From Cryptomeria japonica (lineage: Eukaryota > Streptophyta > Pinopsida > Cupressales > Cupressaceae): a DNA stretch of 64,000 nt. Of the stretch, positions 1-11,060 are shown in pieces. The notes under the pieces are model-generated. The model did no database searches. It saw nothing but the letters and a program-made list of their open reading frames with translations, and was not told where the DNA came from. Every line of letters starts with the position of its first letter. Position 1 is the stretch's first letter. The DNA lies in the NCBI RefSeq assembly GCF_030272615.1, contig NC_081405.1, positions 647,534,920-647,598,919 of the forward strand, read 5' to 3'. The position numbers and the translations under genes are program-made.

Positions 1-182
1 CAATCCAAAAACTGTTTCCAAAAATGAAGTCCAAAATTTTCAAAAAGTATGTACTCCTCCTGAGTAGATGATCTCCTCTGAATAGCCATTTTTTTTCTGT
101 CCACTGCTCCCCCTTTGACATCAATGACAAAGGTTGTCAAAAATTTTCAAACGAGTGCAAAATTTCACCTTAAGGTTTGTAA

Positions 183-3100
183 TCAGTTGGTTACAATCTG
201 AAATATATCAGCCAAAACTAAGCTTAAACTATGCATGAATCTGTTGCTATCATTCATGGTTACCTCAATTCATTGGATCATGCTGGTGAGATGATGCATA
301 TGTTCCTCTAGTGATCTTTCTACTTGAATTAATGCTTTAGAGATCTCATTTTTCAGAGAGATAAGGTTATCTAGTTTAGGACTAAGTTTATACTTCTGCT
401 CTCTGGCATTTGCCTTGATCCTTGATTTTTCCTTTTCAAATTTTTCCAACTTTTCTTCAAATCCTACTATTTCTTTCTCAATAACTGATATAGGTTGGGA
501 TGAACCAATGATGTTATCAGCTATATCATCAATTTCCTTTTGTACTCTATTTATTTCTTTTTCAATGTCCTGGGTCAACAGACGTTGCTTGCATGTTTCT
601 TAATAAAATTCCTTGTGCTCCAAAATTGTTGTGTTCAGTGCCGGTAAAAGTGTGTTAATATGCTTAGTGCACTTCTTTATTGTCTCCTCAAAGATTTTTT
701 CTTTTTCTTTTTCCATTTTCTCTTTGAATGTATCCTCATTTACCTTATCCACTATTATTACATTTCCAACAATAAATTTAGACAATGTGTCTAACTGTCC
801 TAAAGAATCCTTTACATTATCTATATTACATTTTGGTGCAATCATTTTAAGAATAGGTATGGTATCATCAATTGCCTTGTAGGACAAAGCATTACAATCA
901 ATCATCTTCTTGATTGAGTCTAGAAGTACCTCTGTCACATTAGTAGGTCTGAATTTGGATGTCTGACCAATTGCCTTTATTATTTATGTGCTTCAGTGTT
1001 AGTAATGAATTTTCTTGTCTCAACCTCTGGTGGATCAATCTGAGTTTGTGTTTCCACCTGTAGTGGTTTGGGTTTCTCGGTGATTACCTATTTTGCTATC
1101 TCAACATGTACCTGTACTTGTGCCTCTGTCGATTGCTCTATTGGTTTCTCTATGTTATCAACTGTCGCTATCTCTGTCTATGTCGGTTTATTTGTGCGAG
1201 CATTTAAACTACCAATATTCATTCCATTGTCCAAAGGTTTCTTTGTATACACTATTTTCTCTGTTTTCTCTGTTGGTATTTCAACCTCTACATTTTATGT
1301 CGGTTGCTCATCGATGTTTTCATTTCTAGAAATATCATCATGTACCTCTATGCTATCCTTGTCCACAATAATGTTCAGTTCTTGAGTATCAACATTCATG
1401 GTAAATAGAATTTTAGATTCAAGGTTAGTGTCATCATGTGTTATGTCCATATTTTTAGTAGTCGGTGTATCATCAGTATGTACCGGTGTGGTATCTAAGG
1501 GTGGTGGTAAGTTTTTAGTTATTTTGATGTTTGGTATTCCACCAAATTTACCTTTCCTTTTGTCCTTGTCCTTTTGATAAACCTTGAATGTTTTCTTAGG
1601 TCAGTTCAATTCTTCCTATTTTTCCTTTTCTACGAAAAATATATCCGATTTGTCAACTGTTTCCTCTGCAATTTCATTTACTTTGCTAGCCATTAAGCTC
1701 ACTTGTCGATGACCACTAGCAAAAACTAATCTATTAGATTCACAAATTAATTCATCAATCTCCTCTTTCGAGTTAACTGGATGAACAACCAAAAATTTTT
1801 CAACCTTAAGTTTCTTGTCTAACTCCATTACAACAATCCTTTTTGCATCTAACCTTCTATATAGATCATTTGGTAAATCATCTACAACTTCAATTAGCAC
1901 TTTCTTGTAGATGTCTAGATGTAGAATAATATTGTTTTCAACACTTTCCTTTTCAGAATCAGTGAATGTGTTATACAACTTGCTCACATTAGCCAAGTTA
2001 CCGACATCAGTGATTTCATTCAGTAAGTTATCCAAAGGTGGTATCACCTATTCGGTTTCTTCTTGCGTGTCAACTTCTTTGCCGGTTGTCTTACCACTTG
2101 TTGCTTCTTTCTCATAGTTCTCATTTTCTTGGGTGGAGGAGAGGGTACCAGTGAGGTTTTTCTCTTCCTATCAACTCTCTTAAACTCAATAGGTATCTCA
2201 TTGTCAGATGATGTGCTAACCGGTGAGATATGTGCCTCTGGTTGTATTCCTTCCAGTTCACTTTCCTTTATTCTAGTAAGGTTCATGACATTTTCTTTTA
2301 TTTCGTTTACTTGTTTTGATTCATCTCTTATATACTTTTCTCTTCTCTTCCTTTGTTTCAATGTTTGTACACCACTCTCAATTGTTTCTACACCGTCAAA
2401 AACTTCTTCCATTGGTTCTCTAGGTGCTTCTAACAAGGATTTAGCATAAGTCTCAATAATATTCACATCAGCCTCATACCCCATTTCAGTTACCCATATA
2501 GTTCTAGGAAGAACTACTTCCATCCAGATTTCATCTTTATTAATCACAAAATAGAATCCCTTGTCATATTTGTCTACTATACTTTGTGGTAGTCTCTCTC
2601 TTGTTTTCATTTTGGCTTGGAAAGCTTTGAAATATTTAATTATGTTGTTTTCCCTAGTAGTACCCATGTCATTGAAGGCTTCTTGCAGCTGTTTGCCTAC
2701 CGATATGTCATATCCAAAATCTTTGTGTCCAATACTAGGAATTTGTTTTAAGAAATACAACATAAGACATACCAAAAGATTACCAAAATGAAATGTTTCT
2801 TTCTTGTCACCTTTTATCTTCTTTAAATTGTCAACTAATTCATCCTTCAGCCATTCACACACATCTATTTTTGCATCATTATTTACCATATCATAAGCAC
2901 TTTTAATGCAAAGACTAGAGACTGAGTTAAGTCAGTTTGCATGTGTGGTCTTGTAACCTAAAATCACACTCATGAATATTACATTGATATCTTTGATGTC
3001 ATTTACTCTCAGAGATCTGCTATCAGATGTTCCTCCTATTAAGGTCATGACTGTGTTGTTAGGAACCTTCTTTGTTTTGTCAGGTCTGCTATTAGTAGAG

Positions 3101-3531
3101 GTTAAACCCGTCACTACCCTAATTGCTTGCTAGGTGATTTTGCAAACTAAGTCTACCCAAAGAAATTATCCATGTTCCCTCCTTAGGACAATTCTCACTA
3201 CCTCCTCTAGAAATTCAAGGATTTTCAAAATTTCTACAAAACCTAAGGTCTCAATAACCTTGTGTTCGGGTTTGACGATTCCATTCTCATCATAGATTAC
3301 TGTTTTAAACATCTTTAATATTTCCATAGAACCTAATTCTTCAATATTGCAATGAATATAAATTCTAGGGTCTTCAAGATAAGCTACACCTTTAAGAATT
3401 TTTGAGAATGTGCCTATGGAATCATCTTTCTTAGCTATCTCGGGAATAATTTTGAAAATGGGCCTAGGTTGTTTTACAATTTCCATAACAATAGGGTTTG
3501 TAATAAATTAGGGAGTAGAAGAGGAAGCCAT
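183..3531 (-). pseudogene. NA1 ORF2, conserved protein of unknown function, decayed
   Basis: I do not recognise this as a named family. The frame opens at an ATG at 3531 (MASSSTP) and can be followed through several stops and frameshifts to about 183, matching NA2 and NA3 along its whole length (about 1,080 residues when intact). The best preserved block is 2889-2044: an acidic and basic region with CEWLKDEL, FGNLLVCLMLY and EIWMEV motifs, then a Lys/Arg-rich C-terminal part ending KKLTRKKK. Further segments are 2047-1616, 938-600 and 578-270, the last being coiled-coil-like and rich in Glu and Lys. Stops replace Gln or Trp codons in places. NA1 is the most diverged of the three copies, yet its segments still read as protein, which suggests selection before decay. 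It could be a structural or accessory protein; no catalytic motif was seen. Confidence 0.7.
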
Positions 3532-3874
3532 TTGAAAAATACCTTAAGCTTCTTGATAATGTTTGATTGCTTGAAAGATATCGCTTCACTTCTTTGCCTT
3601 GAATGCCTTCACTCATATTTTCATGCTCTCTACTAGTTTGAATGCTCGATGATTCAAAAAAGAGGGAAAATTAATGATTTATAATGAAATTTCATTCAAC
3701 GACCACAATAAATGCTCCCCGATTAAGTGAAAACTTAACACATCTACCGGTAAAGAAGAAATATATCTTCTCACCATCTACCGAGGGTAATTTGCATGAT
3801 ATTCAATTTGCTACAATACCCCAAAGGGTTACTTCTCAGTTGGATGAATAATTTCCTACCAGTAGAGTAATACT

Positions 3875-4900
3875 CTATTCTATTGGTGAAGAAATAGTCT
3901 CATCAACATTTTGATTTGTCTTTCTAATCCATTGTCTTGAAAATTCTTTCTTTGCCAGTGATGTCTTGCTTCTACAAAATTTTGCAATATGTCCAATCTT
4001 GCTACAAACATAACAAGTCACATTATTCTTCTAAATAGCCTTTCCATATCCTATGTGAGTTTGTATTCTACATTGATTAGATAAGTGCCCAAATCTTCCA
4101 CAAGCATAACATCTTACATTCATTCTATAGTTTTCTGAATTATGACCAACTTTGTTGCATTTGGAACATTGACCGGTGGGTGCATTAATGTTCTGATTGT
4201 TTCTAGATCTACACTGATTTTCTCTATGACCAAACTTGTTACAGTTAAAGCATTTCCCATTAAATTTGTAAGCATTAGGCTGTCTTACCAGTTTACTATG
4301 ACCATGATTGTTTTGCAATACTATAACTTTCACCAACTTCAAATCTAAGTCCATTAGTATCTCCATTAGGTTTCTGACATTTCAACATATCATCAAGTTC
4401 TTCTGAACTTTTCTTGAATTTCTCTTTTTTTTAATTTACAGTAGCCAACTCATTTTCCAAAATTCCCATCTACCTCATAAGTTCAGTTTTATCATGTTGC
4501 ATATGAATCAGATTTGTCTTTAACATATCATTTTCATGGCCGAGTCTTAGATTTTCATTACCAGCATCATTGAGTCTCCTAGTCAAGTCATCTTCATTCT
4601 TCTTTCTGTCTTCAATGTCTTTACAAAATCTCATAGTCATATCTTGCATTTCATTCCTCATAGTCATGTTTTCTTGCCTCATCTTGTTCACAAGCTCATT
4701 AAGAGTTTCATTTTCATCATTATCATTTTGCATCTTCTCATGAAGTTCTTTTCTCTTATTTCTAGCAATAGTAAGATTCTCTTGAAGTACTTGAATGAAT
4801 TCCTGTGCAGTCCTCAGATCATCTTCAAGTTGATATTCTTCAACTTCTCTGAATCATAGTCTACAAGAGCTCCTTCTAATTGCTTTCTTAAGTTCTCCAT
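3875..4900 (-). pseudogene. NA1 gag: coiled coil plus four CCHC zinc knuckles, frameshifted
   Basis: This is a Gag-like nucleocapsid protein of an LTR element, expected to coat element RNA in cytoplasmic particles. The start at 4900 (MENLRKQLEGAL) matches the NA2 and NA3 starts. A long heptad-rich region follows (4733-4470, for example NEMQDMTMRFCKDIEDRKKN), then CX2CX4HX4C knuckles: CFNCNKFGHRENQC, CSKCNKVGHNSENY (last Cys lost), CYACGRFGHLSNQC and, after a stop, CYVCSKIGHIAKFC. The stop codon falls at 3875-3877. There are frameshifts near 4830 and near 4320, plus scattered stops. The intact protein would have about 360 residues. It lies just downstream of the PBS, as a gag should. Confidence 0.8.
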
Positions 4901-4956
4901 TTGTACCGGTGTCAGAATCTTCCTCAAGTTGTTAGGCTTCAGAAAATAGAGGACCA

Positions 4957-4969
4957 GGTTCTGATACCA
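4957..4969 (-). other. Primer binding site (tRNA-iMet type) at copia LTR/NA1 junction
   Basis: The minus strand reads TGGTATCAGAACC two bases inside the LTR edge at 4972. The first ten bases match the plant initiator-tRNA-Met primer site, with one mismatch in the 12-base core. It shows that transcription runs to lower coordinates and that NA1 gag lies downstream of this LTR. Confidence 0.8.
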
Positions 4970-4971
4970 AT

Positions 4972-5827
4972 TGTTAGGATTAATGATAGCCCCAAAGATA
5001 CTGAGAGGGGGAGTGAATCATTATTTAACTGGTTTGCACAATATTTTACCTTATTAAGTATTTTGCATTCCAAAACAGTGTACCGGTAAATAAGAATTAA
5101 TGTAGTAAACAGGAACAATAAAGACATCATAGAAAACATACTATAACATAAGATGTTTAATGAGGAAACCTGGTGTGGGAAAAACCTCAGTGGGATTTGT
5201 GACCCACAATATTCACTCATTGGCAAATGAATAAATATTACTTACAATGAGGGGCCTGCACATGTAGGAAGGCCAACTGCCTAGAGCTCACTACTCAATC
5301 TACAAAATAGAAGTCTCAGTTACTTACAAAATGGATTATGAATATCCAATATAATGTACTACTTCAAATCAACATCAACTATGCTAGGTTCAGTACCAAT
5401 TTAAGCTCATACTCTAACCATAAACCTAATACAAAATCCGTCGTATGCATTCGCATATATCTCATCCTCTATTCCATCGACTATCCTTATTCTGTATATC
5501 AAAATAATTTACAAGATCTCATACGTATATTAGTCTATTACAATATTCCATGTCATCTTTTACAAAAATATATTTACAATTAAATACAATAAACAAAAGT
5601 TTATTCCTATCGGCTGGAGTGTCAGTATGCATTGTTGCCATTGCTGGTGAAGTGTCTGCCAGTGCTAGTCCCTACCGATGGTTTTCCAAATGAATGTTGG
5701 GTGGTTTCCTAAAGGTTGTCAGTAGGTTGCCTTGAATGACAACACCATTATTTCTCACTAGAGTGTAGAATGAAAACATGAATAATATCTCTGATAATGC
5801 ATGCCAGACTGATGACAAATTGCATCA
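4972..5827 (-). repeat. Copia-type LTR shared by copia-1 (as 3' LTR) and NA1 (as 5' LTR)
   Basis: This 856-bp LTR begins TGTTAGGATTAATG and ends TTGCATCA on the plus strand. It pairs with the LTR of copia-A at 47826-48682 over its whole length. On its right the copia RNase H stop codon (5829-5831) is nearly adjacent. On its left is a PBS followed by NA1 gag. One LTR therefore serves two different elements in tandem. The block at about 5170-5222 (gtgtgggaaaaacctc ... gacccacaatattcac) is also present in the NA-type LTRs. Confidence 0.85.
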
Positions 5828-5828
5828 A

Positions 5829-6611
5829 TCAAGTCTCTGCCAAAGGGGTGAAAACCCCTAACCTATCTCTCAAATACTCAAATGATTCCTTAGACAATAG
5901 TTTATTGAATATATATGCAATCTGTTCTTTAGTGTTCACATAAACCAATTTGACTTCCTTTCCTTCTACCTTGTCCTTTAGAAAGTTATACTTTATTGAT
6001 ATGTGCTTAGTCTTAGAGTGAAATACCAAATTCTCAGACATGTCAATAGGTGCAAAGTTATCAGAGTAGATAACTACCAGTTCACTATAATTTAGCCTGA
6101 TATCCTTCAACATTTTCTTTATCCACAAGTCTTGAGTGCAATTAGTTGTTGCTACAACATACTCAACTTCTGCAGTAGATAAAGAAATGCTTGACTTTTT
6201 TTTACTGATCCATGAAATCAATTTCTTTCCTAGAAAGAAAGCTCCACTAGAAGTGCTCTTCCTGTCATCAATATCTCCTACCCAATCTGAGTTAGTATAT
6301 GCACATGAAGTGAATTTATCATATCTAGAATACCATAAGCCATATTATGTTATTCCTTGCAAATACAAAAATATCCTCTTTATTGCACAATCATGATTCT
6401 CTTTAGGATTACTTTGATATCTTGAAACAATACTTGTTGTATTCACAATATCCGGTCTAGTCTGAGTTAGATATAACAAGCCACCAATCATAGACTTATA
6501 CCTTGTAGGATTTACTAGTGTAGAATTATCCTTGATAGATAATTTCTCACTTATCGCCATAGGAGTACTTACCAGTTTCAAATTATCCAAACCAAAGTTC
6601 TTCAACAATTC
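5829..6611 (-). pseudogene. Copia-1 pol, C-terminal part: RT end and RNase H
   Basis: This is the C-terminal third of a Ty1/copia polyprotein, which copies element RNA into DNA and degrades the RNA strand. In the reading sense it shows SKLVSTPM-like text followed by YKSMIGGLLYLTQTRPDI, SRYQSNP and AIKRIFLYLQGT, all typical of the copia RT/RNase H junction. After a stop come SWISKKKSSISLSTAEVEY (RNase H motif with Glu), YSDNFAPIDMSEN and HSKTKHISIKYNFLKD. The stop at 5829-5831 lies just before the LTR. The block around 6222-6345 (DWVGDIDDRKSTSS) is readable across stops. The upstream continuation is at 26961, beyond the LINE. Confidence 0.9.
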
Positions 6612-6612
6612 A

Positions 6613-8100
6613 GGTCCCGATGCTGTGAAAGTTGATGCAGAAAAGATTAAGGAGGTGCAAGCCCTCAAACCCTAGAGCAGTCTCTTTACAAAGAAATCAA
6701 CTGGAAAACCAGCAAGTAAATAATCCTTTCCCTTTGTGAAAGACATATCTTATAGAAAAATAGGTAAACTTGCTATTGATGTTCTAGATTTGGTTATTGA
6801 TCATAGCATTTCTTTAATGGCTTTCTCTCTGGTGGGGAAGTTTGTTGGACCACGACTCAATATTGAGGATGTTAGGTCTTTTGTTAAGAGAAAATGGAGG
6901 ATGAAAGGTCAAGTTGATGTTTCTGCCCTATCTAGAGGTTTTTTTATTATCTCCTTCTCTTGTGGGGAAGATATGGAAGCAACTTTAAGTGGTGGCCCTT
7001 GGATGTTCGGTAAATCCTCCTTATCTATGAGAAAATGGTCTCCTAATATGGAACTCAATGACTCCTTCTTTGAATCTACTCTGGTTTAGGTAAGGTTGCC
7101 ACGCTTGCTGATGGAATTTTGGGTTGAGGATGTATTCTCAAGAATTGCAAACTCCTTTGGGGAGCATGTTGCAATAGATCCAATTACTGCAGCTCGAAAA
7201 AGACTGGTTTATGCGCACATCTATGTCAATATTTCATAGAAGATGGATCTTCCTAGTTCTATTGATATAAGTTCCAAACTTGGATTATGGGAACAGACAA
7301 TAGAGTTTGAGTCACTCCCCTTTGTGTTCTTTTCTTGTAAAAAAGTTGGTCACTAGGCTAAGGCTTGCCCTAGTAACCCTAAAAAACCTGTGACAGTTAA
7401 CACCCACAAACAGGTTTGGAAAGAAAAGAATAATAATAAGGAAGGTAATAAAGTGGAAGGAAGAAGTGTAATTATTGGTAACATACTAGACCTATCAGAA
7501 GGAGATAGAAATGACCCTCTTAAGAATCCCCCTTTGAAAGAAGATAAAAAGAATGAAATCAGGGAGTTTGAAATCAAAATAGTCAATACTTTTGAGGCTC
7601 TATAGACTCAGGAGGAGGAGAATGCTATCAGTGAAGAGACACTTGAAGATGGTGAGATTGAGAATGTCACTGAATCTCATCATGAGACCCCTGAAGTTTC
7701 AATAACAAAAAGAGATGAACAGTTCTTAAAAGAATTTGAAGGACATGAAATTAAACTTGGAAGGAATAACAAGTTTTGATCACCTAAGGTTAATCTAAAT
7801 GCGTTATTCTAGAATATTGGAGTTGATATGCCCACATCATCCCAGAAAAGAGGAGAACTGTGGAGTAATATGCAAGATGAGCCCAGAGAGGAGCATGAGG
7901 AAGAAATAACAGGGAATGGAAAAAAGAAAAACAAGAAGGCAGGATGCCTTAATGGGGTGAAAACTAGGACCAGATCCAAGGCTGATATTGGTGTATCCAA
8001 ATCTCCACTAGGACATAAAACTATGAAATGGCACAGGGACCAGCAGAGAAAACAAAACATAGCTAATGTAAGGCCGCGAACTATACAAGAATCCTACTAG
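6613..8100 (+). pseudogene. LINE ORF1: DUF4283 and zinc-knuckle protein
   Basis: This is the RNA-binding ORF1 protein of a plant LINE, thought to package LINE RNA with ORF2. The frame runs from the truncated 5' edge (GPDAVKVDAEKIKEV) through stops to a DUF4283 domain at 6736-7089 (for example ALSRGFFIISFSCGEDME, LSGGPWMFGKSSLSMRKW). VRLPRLLMEFW follows at about 7090. A degenerate knuckle lies near 7330-7370 (FFSCKKVGH, stop, AKACPSNP). The rest is a charged, low-complexity tail to the stop at 8098-8100. Several TAG codons stand where Trp or Gln is expected. ORF2 starts 11 bases downstream, the usual tight spacing. Confidence 0.85.
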
Positions 8101-8111
8101 CAAGTTTCCAA

Positions 8112-8146
8112 ATGAAGGTAATATCATGGAACATCAGAGGCCTAAA
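8112..8146 (+). pseudogene. LINE ORF2 N-terminal tip (endonuclease start)
   Basis: The ATG at 8112 opens MKVISWNIRGLN, the standard start of the apurinic-type endonuclease of plant LINEs, with the catalytic Asn in WNIRG. After 12 codons the frame is cut by NA2. It resumes at 20741 with ggtctcaataaa (GLNK). The last five bases, ctaaa (8142-8146), are the left copy of the NA2 target duplication. Confidence 0.9.
8142..8146. repeat. Target-site duplication of NA2, left copy (ctaaa)
   Basis: The five bases ctaaa directly precede the LTR start TGTTAGGGG at 8147. They are repeated exactly at 20736-20740, after the LTR end CCAACA. The pair proves integration of an intact LTR element here. Confidence 0.95.
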
Positions 8147-8942
8147 TGTTAGGGGTCCCATAGATACTGAGAGGGGGCGGTGAATTAGTATCTGACCGGT
8201 GATTAGAATTTCTTGACTTAAAACATGTAGAACATAATATAACAGTGTATTAGTATGCAAGAAATAATGCAATAAACAAAATCAAGTACATCCACATGAA
8301 AAGTACACCATAACACAAGATGTTAATGAGGAAACCCGATGTGGGAAAAACCTTGGTGGGATTTGTGACCCACAATATTCACTCACTGGCCAATAAGAGA
8401 ATATTACTTACAATAGGGGCTTGCACATGTTGGAAGGCCAACTACAAGAGCTCACTGCTCAATGGGAAGTCTCACTGACTTACAATAAGGATTATACAAA
8501 TCCAATATCTTGTACTACTTTACAATAGCATCTTCAATGCTTGATTCAGTACCAGTTCCTGCTTTGTTCTTTACATATACCCTTTGACCTATATTTCACA
8601 CATTAGGTCTGCCTAATATTTTTCTTAATGCTTCTACTTCACTTCTTCACACATTTCAAAATGTCTATAATGATCTTTTTTATATATGAGAGTCATTTTA
8701 CAATTTTCCAAGTCAGCTTACAATAATAAACAAAATATTATATAACAAAAATCATGTCGGCCTCTATGCCGGTATACTTCATTTCTTTTGTGCCGGTGTC
8801 GGTGTCCTGAGTGCCGGTGTAGAGTGTGATCTACTGATGCTGGTATAATGTCTTTGCCGGTGCCATAGGATTGCAAGGTTGCCATCAATGAAAAAACCTT
8901 CAATCACATACAATGTCTCATTGGAGTGTGCATATGCCAACA
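8147..8942 (-). repeat. NA2 3' LTR
   Basis: The repeat begins TGTTAGGGGTCCC and ends GCATATGCCAACA on the plus strand, 796 bp. Its right edge touches the PPT. It aligns with 19938-20735 throughout, with scattered transitions. The shared copia/NA block (gtgggaaaaacc ... gacccacaatattcac) is at about 8337-8393. Confidence 0.92.
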
Positions 8943-8955
8943 ATCTCCCCCTTTG
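8943..8955 (-). other. NA2 polypurine tract
   Basis: The minus strand reads CAAAGGGGGAGAT immediately before the 3' LTR start TGTTGGCATATGC. This is the expected plus-strand primer site of an LTR element and confirms the orientation. Confidence 0.85.
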
Positions 8956-9156
8956 GCATTGATGGCAACACTCATGAGAAATTTCAAAAAGTATCCAAAA
9001 ATGTGTAGTCTAAAAATGTGTAGTCCAAAAATGTGTGTGCTCCCCCTGAGCATATGATTCCTGTGATTTGAATTTTCTCATCACACTACTCCCCCATTGG
9101 CATCAATGACAAAGGTTGTCAAGATAACAGTAGAGTTTGTGGTTTCATCCTTGTAG
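8956..9156 (-). other. NA2 3' non-coding tail with a second purine run
   Basis: About 200 bases separate the ORF2 stop from the PPT. They include a second PPT-like run (ctactcccccattgg at about 9083-9097) next to gcatcaatgacaaaggttgtcaa, which repeats in sense the sequence beside the true PPT. NA1 and NA3 have the same arrangement. No reading frame is seen. Confidence 0.6.
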
Positions 9157-9649
9157 CTAGGTAGTTATAATTTGAAAAAGATCTCCCAAAATCAAGTTTA
9201 TACTATCCATAAACTTCTTTCTATCTTTTATTGTTGTCTCTATTCTCTTCACTATACCGATGAAATGCTGTAAATGCTCTGCTGGTGTTTTGCTTCCCTG
9301 TATTAATGCCTCAGAAATTTCCTTCCACAAAGATGCTAGATAGTCCAATCTTGGACTTAGTTTAGATCTCAAATGTTTTGCCTTATTTATTATTCTTTCT
9401 TTCTCTCTTTCCAATTTGAGTAGTTCTTCCTCAAAATTTGTTATCTTCTCCTCAAAAATTGATAGTGTATCAGGTGAGTTGACAAAGTTGTTTGCAAGTT
9501 TATTTATCTCATCTTGTACCTTGCTCATTTTCTTGTCAATATCTATAGTCAAAAATTTTGTTTTATAGGTATCTTTATACAGATTTTTGTATTCTTTCAA
9601 CAAATTACATAGTTCCAGTAGAAGTGTGTCAAAATCTTTATTACACTTC
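9157..9649 (-). pseudogene. NA2 ORF2, C-terminal segment (coiled coil)
   Basis: This is the last segment of the NA2 ORF2 frame, reading on from 14538 after element F is removed. It opens with KCNKDFDTLLLELCNLLKEY and passes through a heptad-rich stretch (KKMSKVQDEINKLANN, ITNFEEELLKLEREKERI) that should form a coiled coil. It ends DSINLILGDLFQIITT with a stop at 9157-9159. The frame is open over this whole segment. It matches 37855-37370 in NA3 and 578-183 in NA1. Function unknown; the coiled coil suggests oligomerisation. Confidence 0.8.
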
Positions 9650-10170
9650 TATTAGAAATTAGGATCTTAGGATACTAATCATTATAAACAAGATTATAAA
9701 GTAAATGAAATATGAAACATACATGCAAAATGTACACATTACACAAGATATACATGGGGAAAACCCTTTCAGGTAAAAAACCCCATAAAGCATCATTTAA
9801 TTAAAACACTTACAAATATAGTCTATAATAAAATAGACATGAACCTGGAGACACCCCTCCAATACTTCCACATGGCCAATAATACCTCATATGCATAGTG
9901 ATACAACTCACCATAAAGCTCCAAAATCACACACCTCTCAAATGAGAGAGAACCTCCTTAAATATAGGAGGAAGGGTGACTTCACTAGTCACACCTTTTC
10001 AATAACCCCCACTCATAAATAATTAATAATCTAATAGTTATTAGATTATAATTATTTCAAATGGGATATGCTTGTAAAGCATATAATATATAAGGTTTTA
10101 TAACCTTATATTAGAACATTATATATAAATGTTATAAGGATGTGATCCCTAATAACATTATGTTCTAACA
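9650..10170 (-). repeat. Element F 3' LTR
   Basis: This 521-bp repeat reads TATTAGAAATTAGG ... GTTCTAACA on the plus strand. The second base is A where the partner LTR has G, so the terminal TG has mutated. It matches 14029-14537 closely, except for a segment near 10065-10110 that is altered or lost in the partner. Confidence 0.9.
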
Positions 10171-10933
10171 CTCCCCCTTAATGTTAATAGGGGATCACAT
10201 GTCAATTTCCATAGAAGAAAAAATGAAGCACCCCAGTAACGTAGGTCTTCTTTGATAGTGATAAACAGGGACACAAATATATGCCAACATGAAGATCATG
10301 CATTCCGGACTACATGATAGTCATCTTGTCATAATTTATAATCCCAGTGTTTTAAAAATGATGCTGTGAGGTCTTAAAAATTTATATTGGAGCCGCGGTC
10401 CCCTCAAATTAACCTCTCCCAAGGTTCATTACATAGTGCTCGTAGGTCTTAATTCAATGCTTTTACAAGTGGAAGATTTACAAGGAGAAGAATTTACAAG
10501 GAGAAGAATTTACAAATGCCCATAGGACTTAAGCACAAATGTGCCTATAGGACTTACTAATGCCTACCTACAGTAATTAAAACAAAAAAGGACTTACATA
10601 TGCCTATTTGCAGGCTTAAAGGACTTACTAATGCCTATATAGGTCTTATTTCATACCTATTAGGACATATGCCTACTCATAGGATTTAAAAACTAGGATT
10701 TAGCCACTAGGTGGTGTCATTGGCATGCACACTCCCCCTCAATGGTATCACCTAAGGCCAAGCATTATTGAATTTGAAGCATATAATCCCTAAAGGTCTT
10801 ATGCCTATTAGGTCTTAAATCTAGGATTTAGCCACTAAGTGGTGTCATGTACACTCCCCCTTAATGGCATCACCTAAAACCAATAACTGCATAGAAGATT
10901 TCAAAGTGATGGCTAAATTACAATATATAGTAT

Positions 10934-11060
10934 GTGCCCATGATCTTCAAAGTGTCTTTATTATATAATGATTTCACTTGAGTGAGGTGCCCATGATCTT
11001 CAAGGTGCCTTTATTATAGAATGCTTTCACTTGAGTGAGGTGCCCATGATCTTCAATGTT
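10934..11060. repeat. 53-bp tandem repeat, about 2.4 copies
   Basis: Units start at 10934, 10987 and 11040 with gtgcccatgatcttcaa and end in cacttgagtgag. The copies differ at only a few bases. They lie in the non-coding interior of element F and are not spaced like a CRISPR array. Confidence 0.85.

Larger units (their letters stand above)
1..4971 (-). mobile_element. NA1: pol-less LTR retroelement, internal region (3' end outside window)
   Basis: This is the internal part of a non-autonomous LTR retroelement read on the minus strand, in the order PBS, gag, large ORF2, 3' non-coding tail. The tail at 1-180 aligns by eye with NA3 at about 37200-37350, including the run ctccccctttg at about 103-113. 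The true PPT and 3' LTR should therefore lie just left of base 1. No protease, integrase, RT or RNase H is visible between gag and the tail. Its 5' side is joined directly to a copia-type LTR (4972-5827), unlike NA2 and NA3, which carry their own LTR type. Confidence 0.8.

Noticed and set aside
10934-11060. Possible CRISPR-like array
   Set aside because: Copies are head to tail with no distinct spacers, only 2.4 units, inside a plant LTR element.
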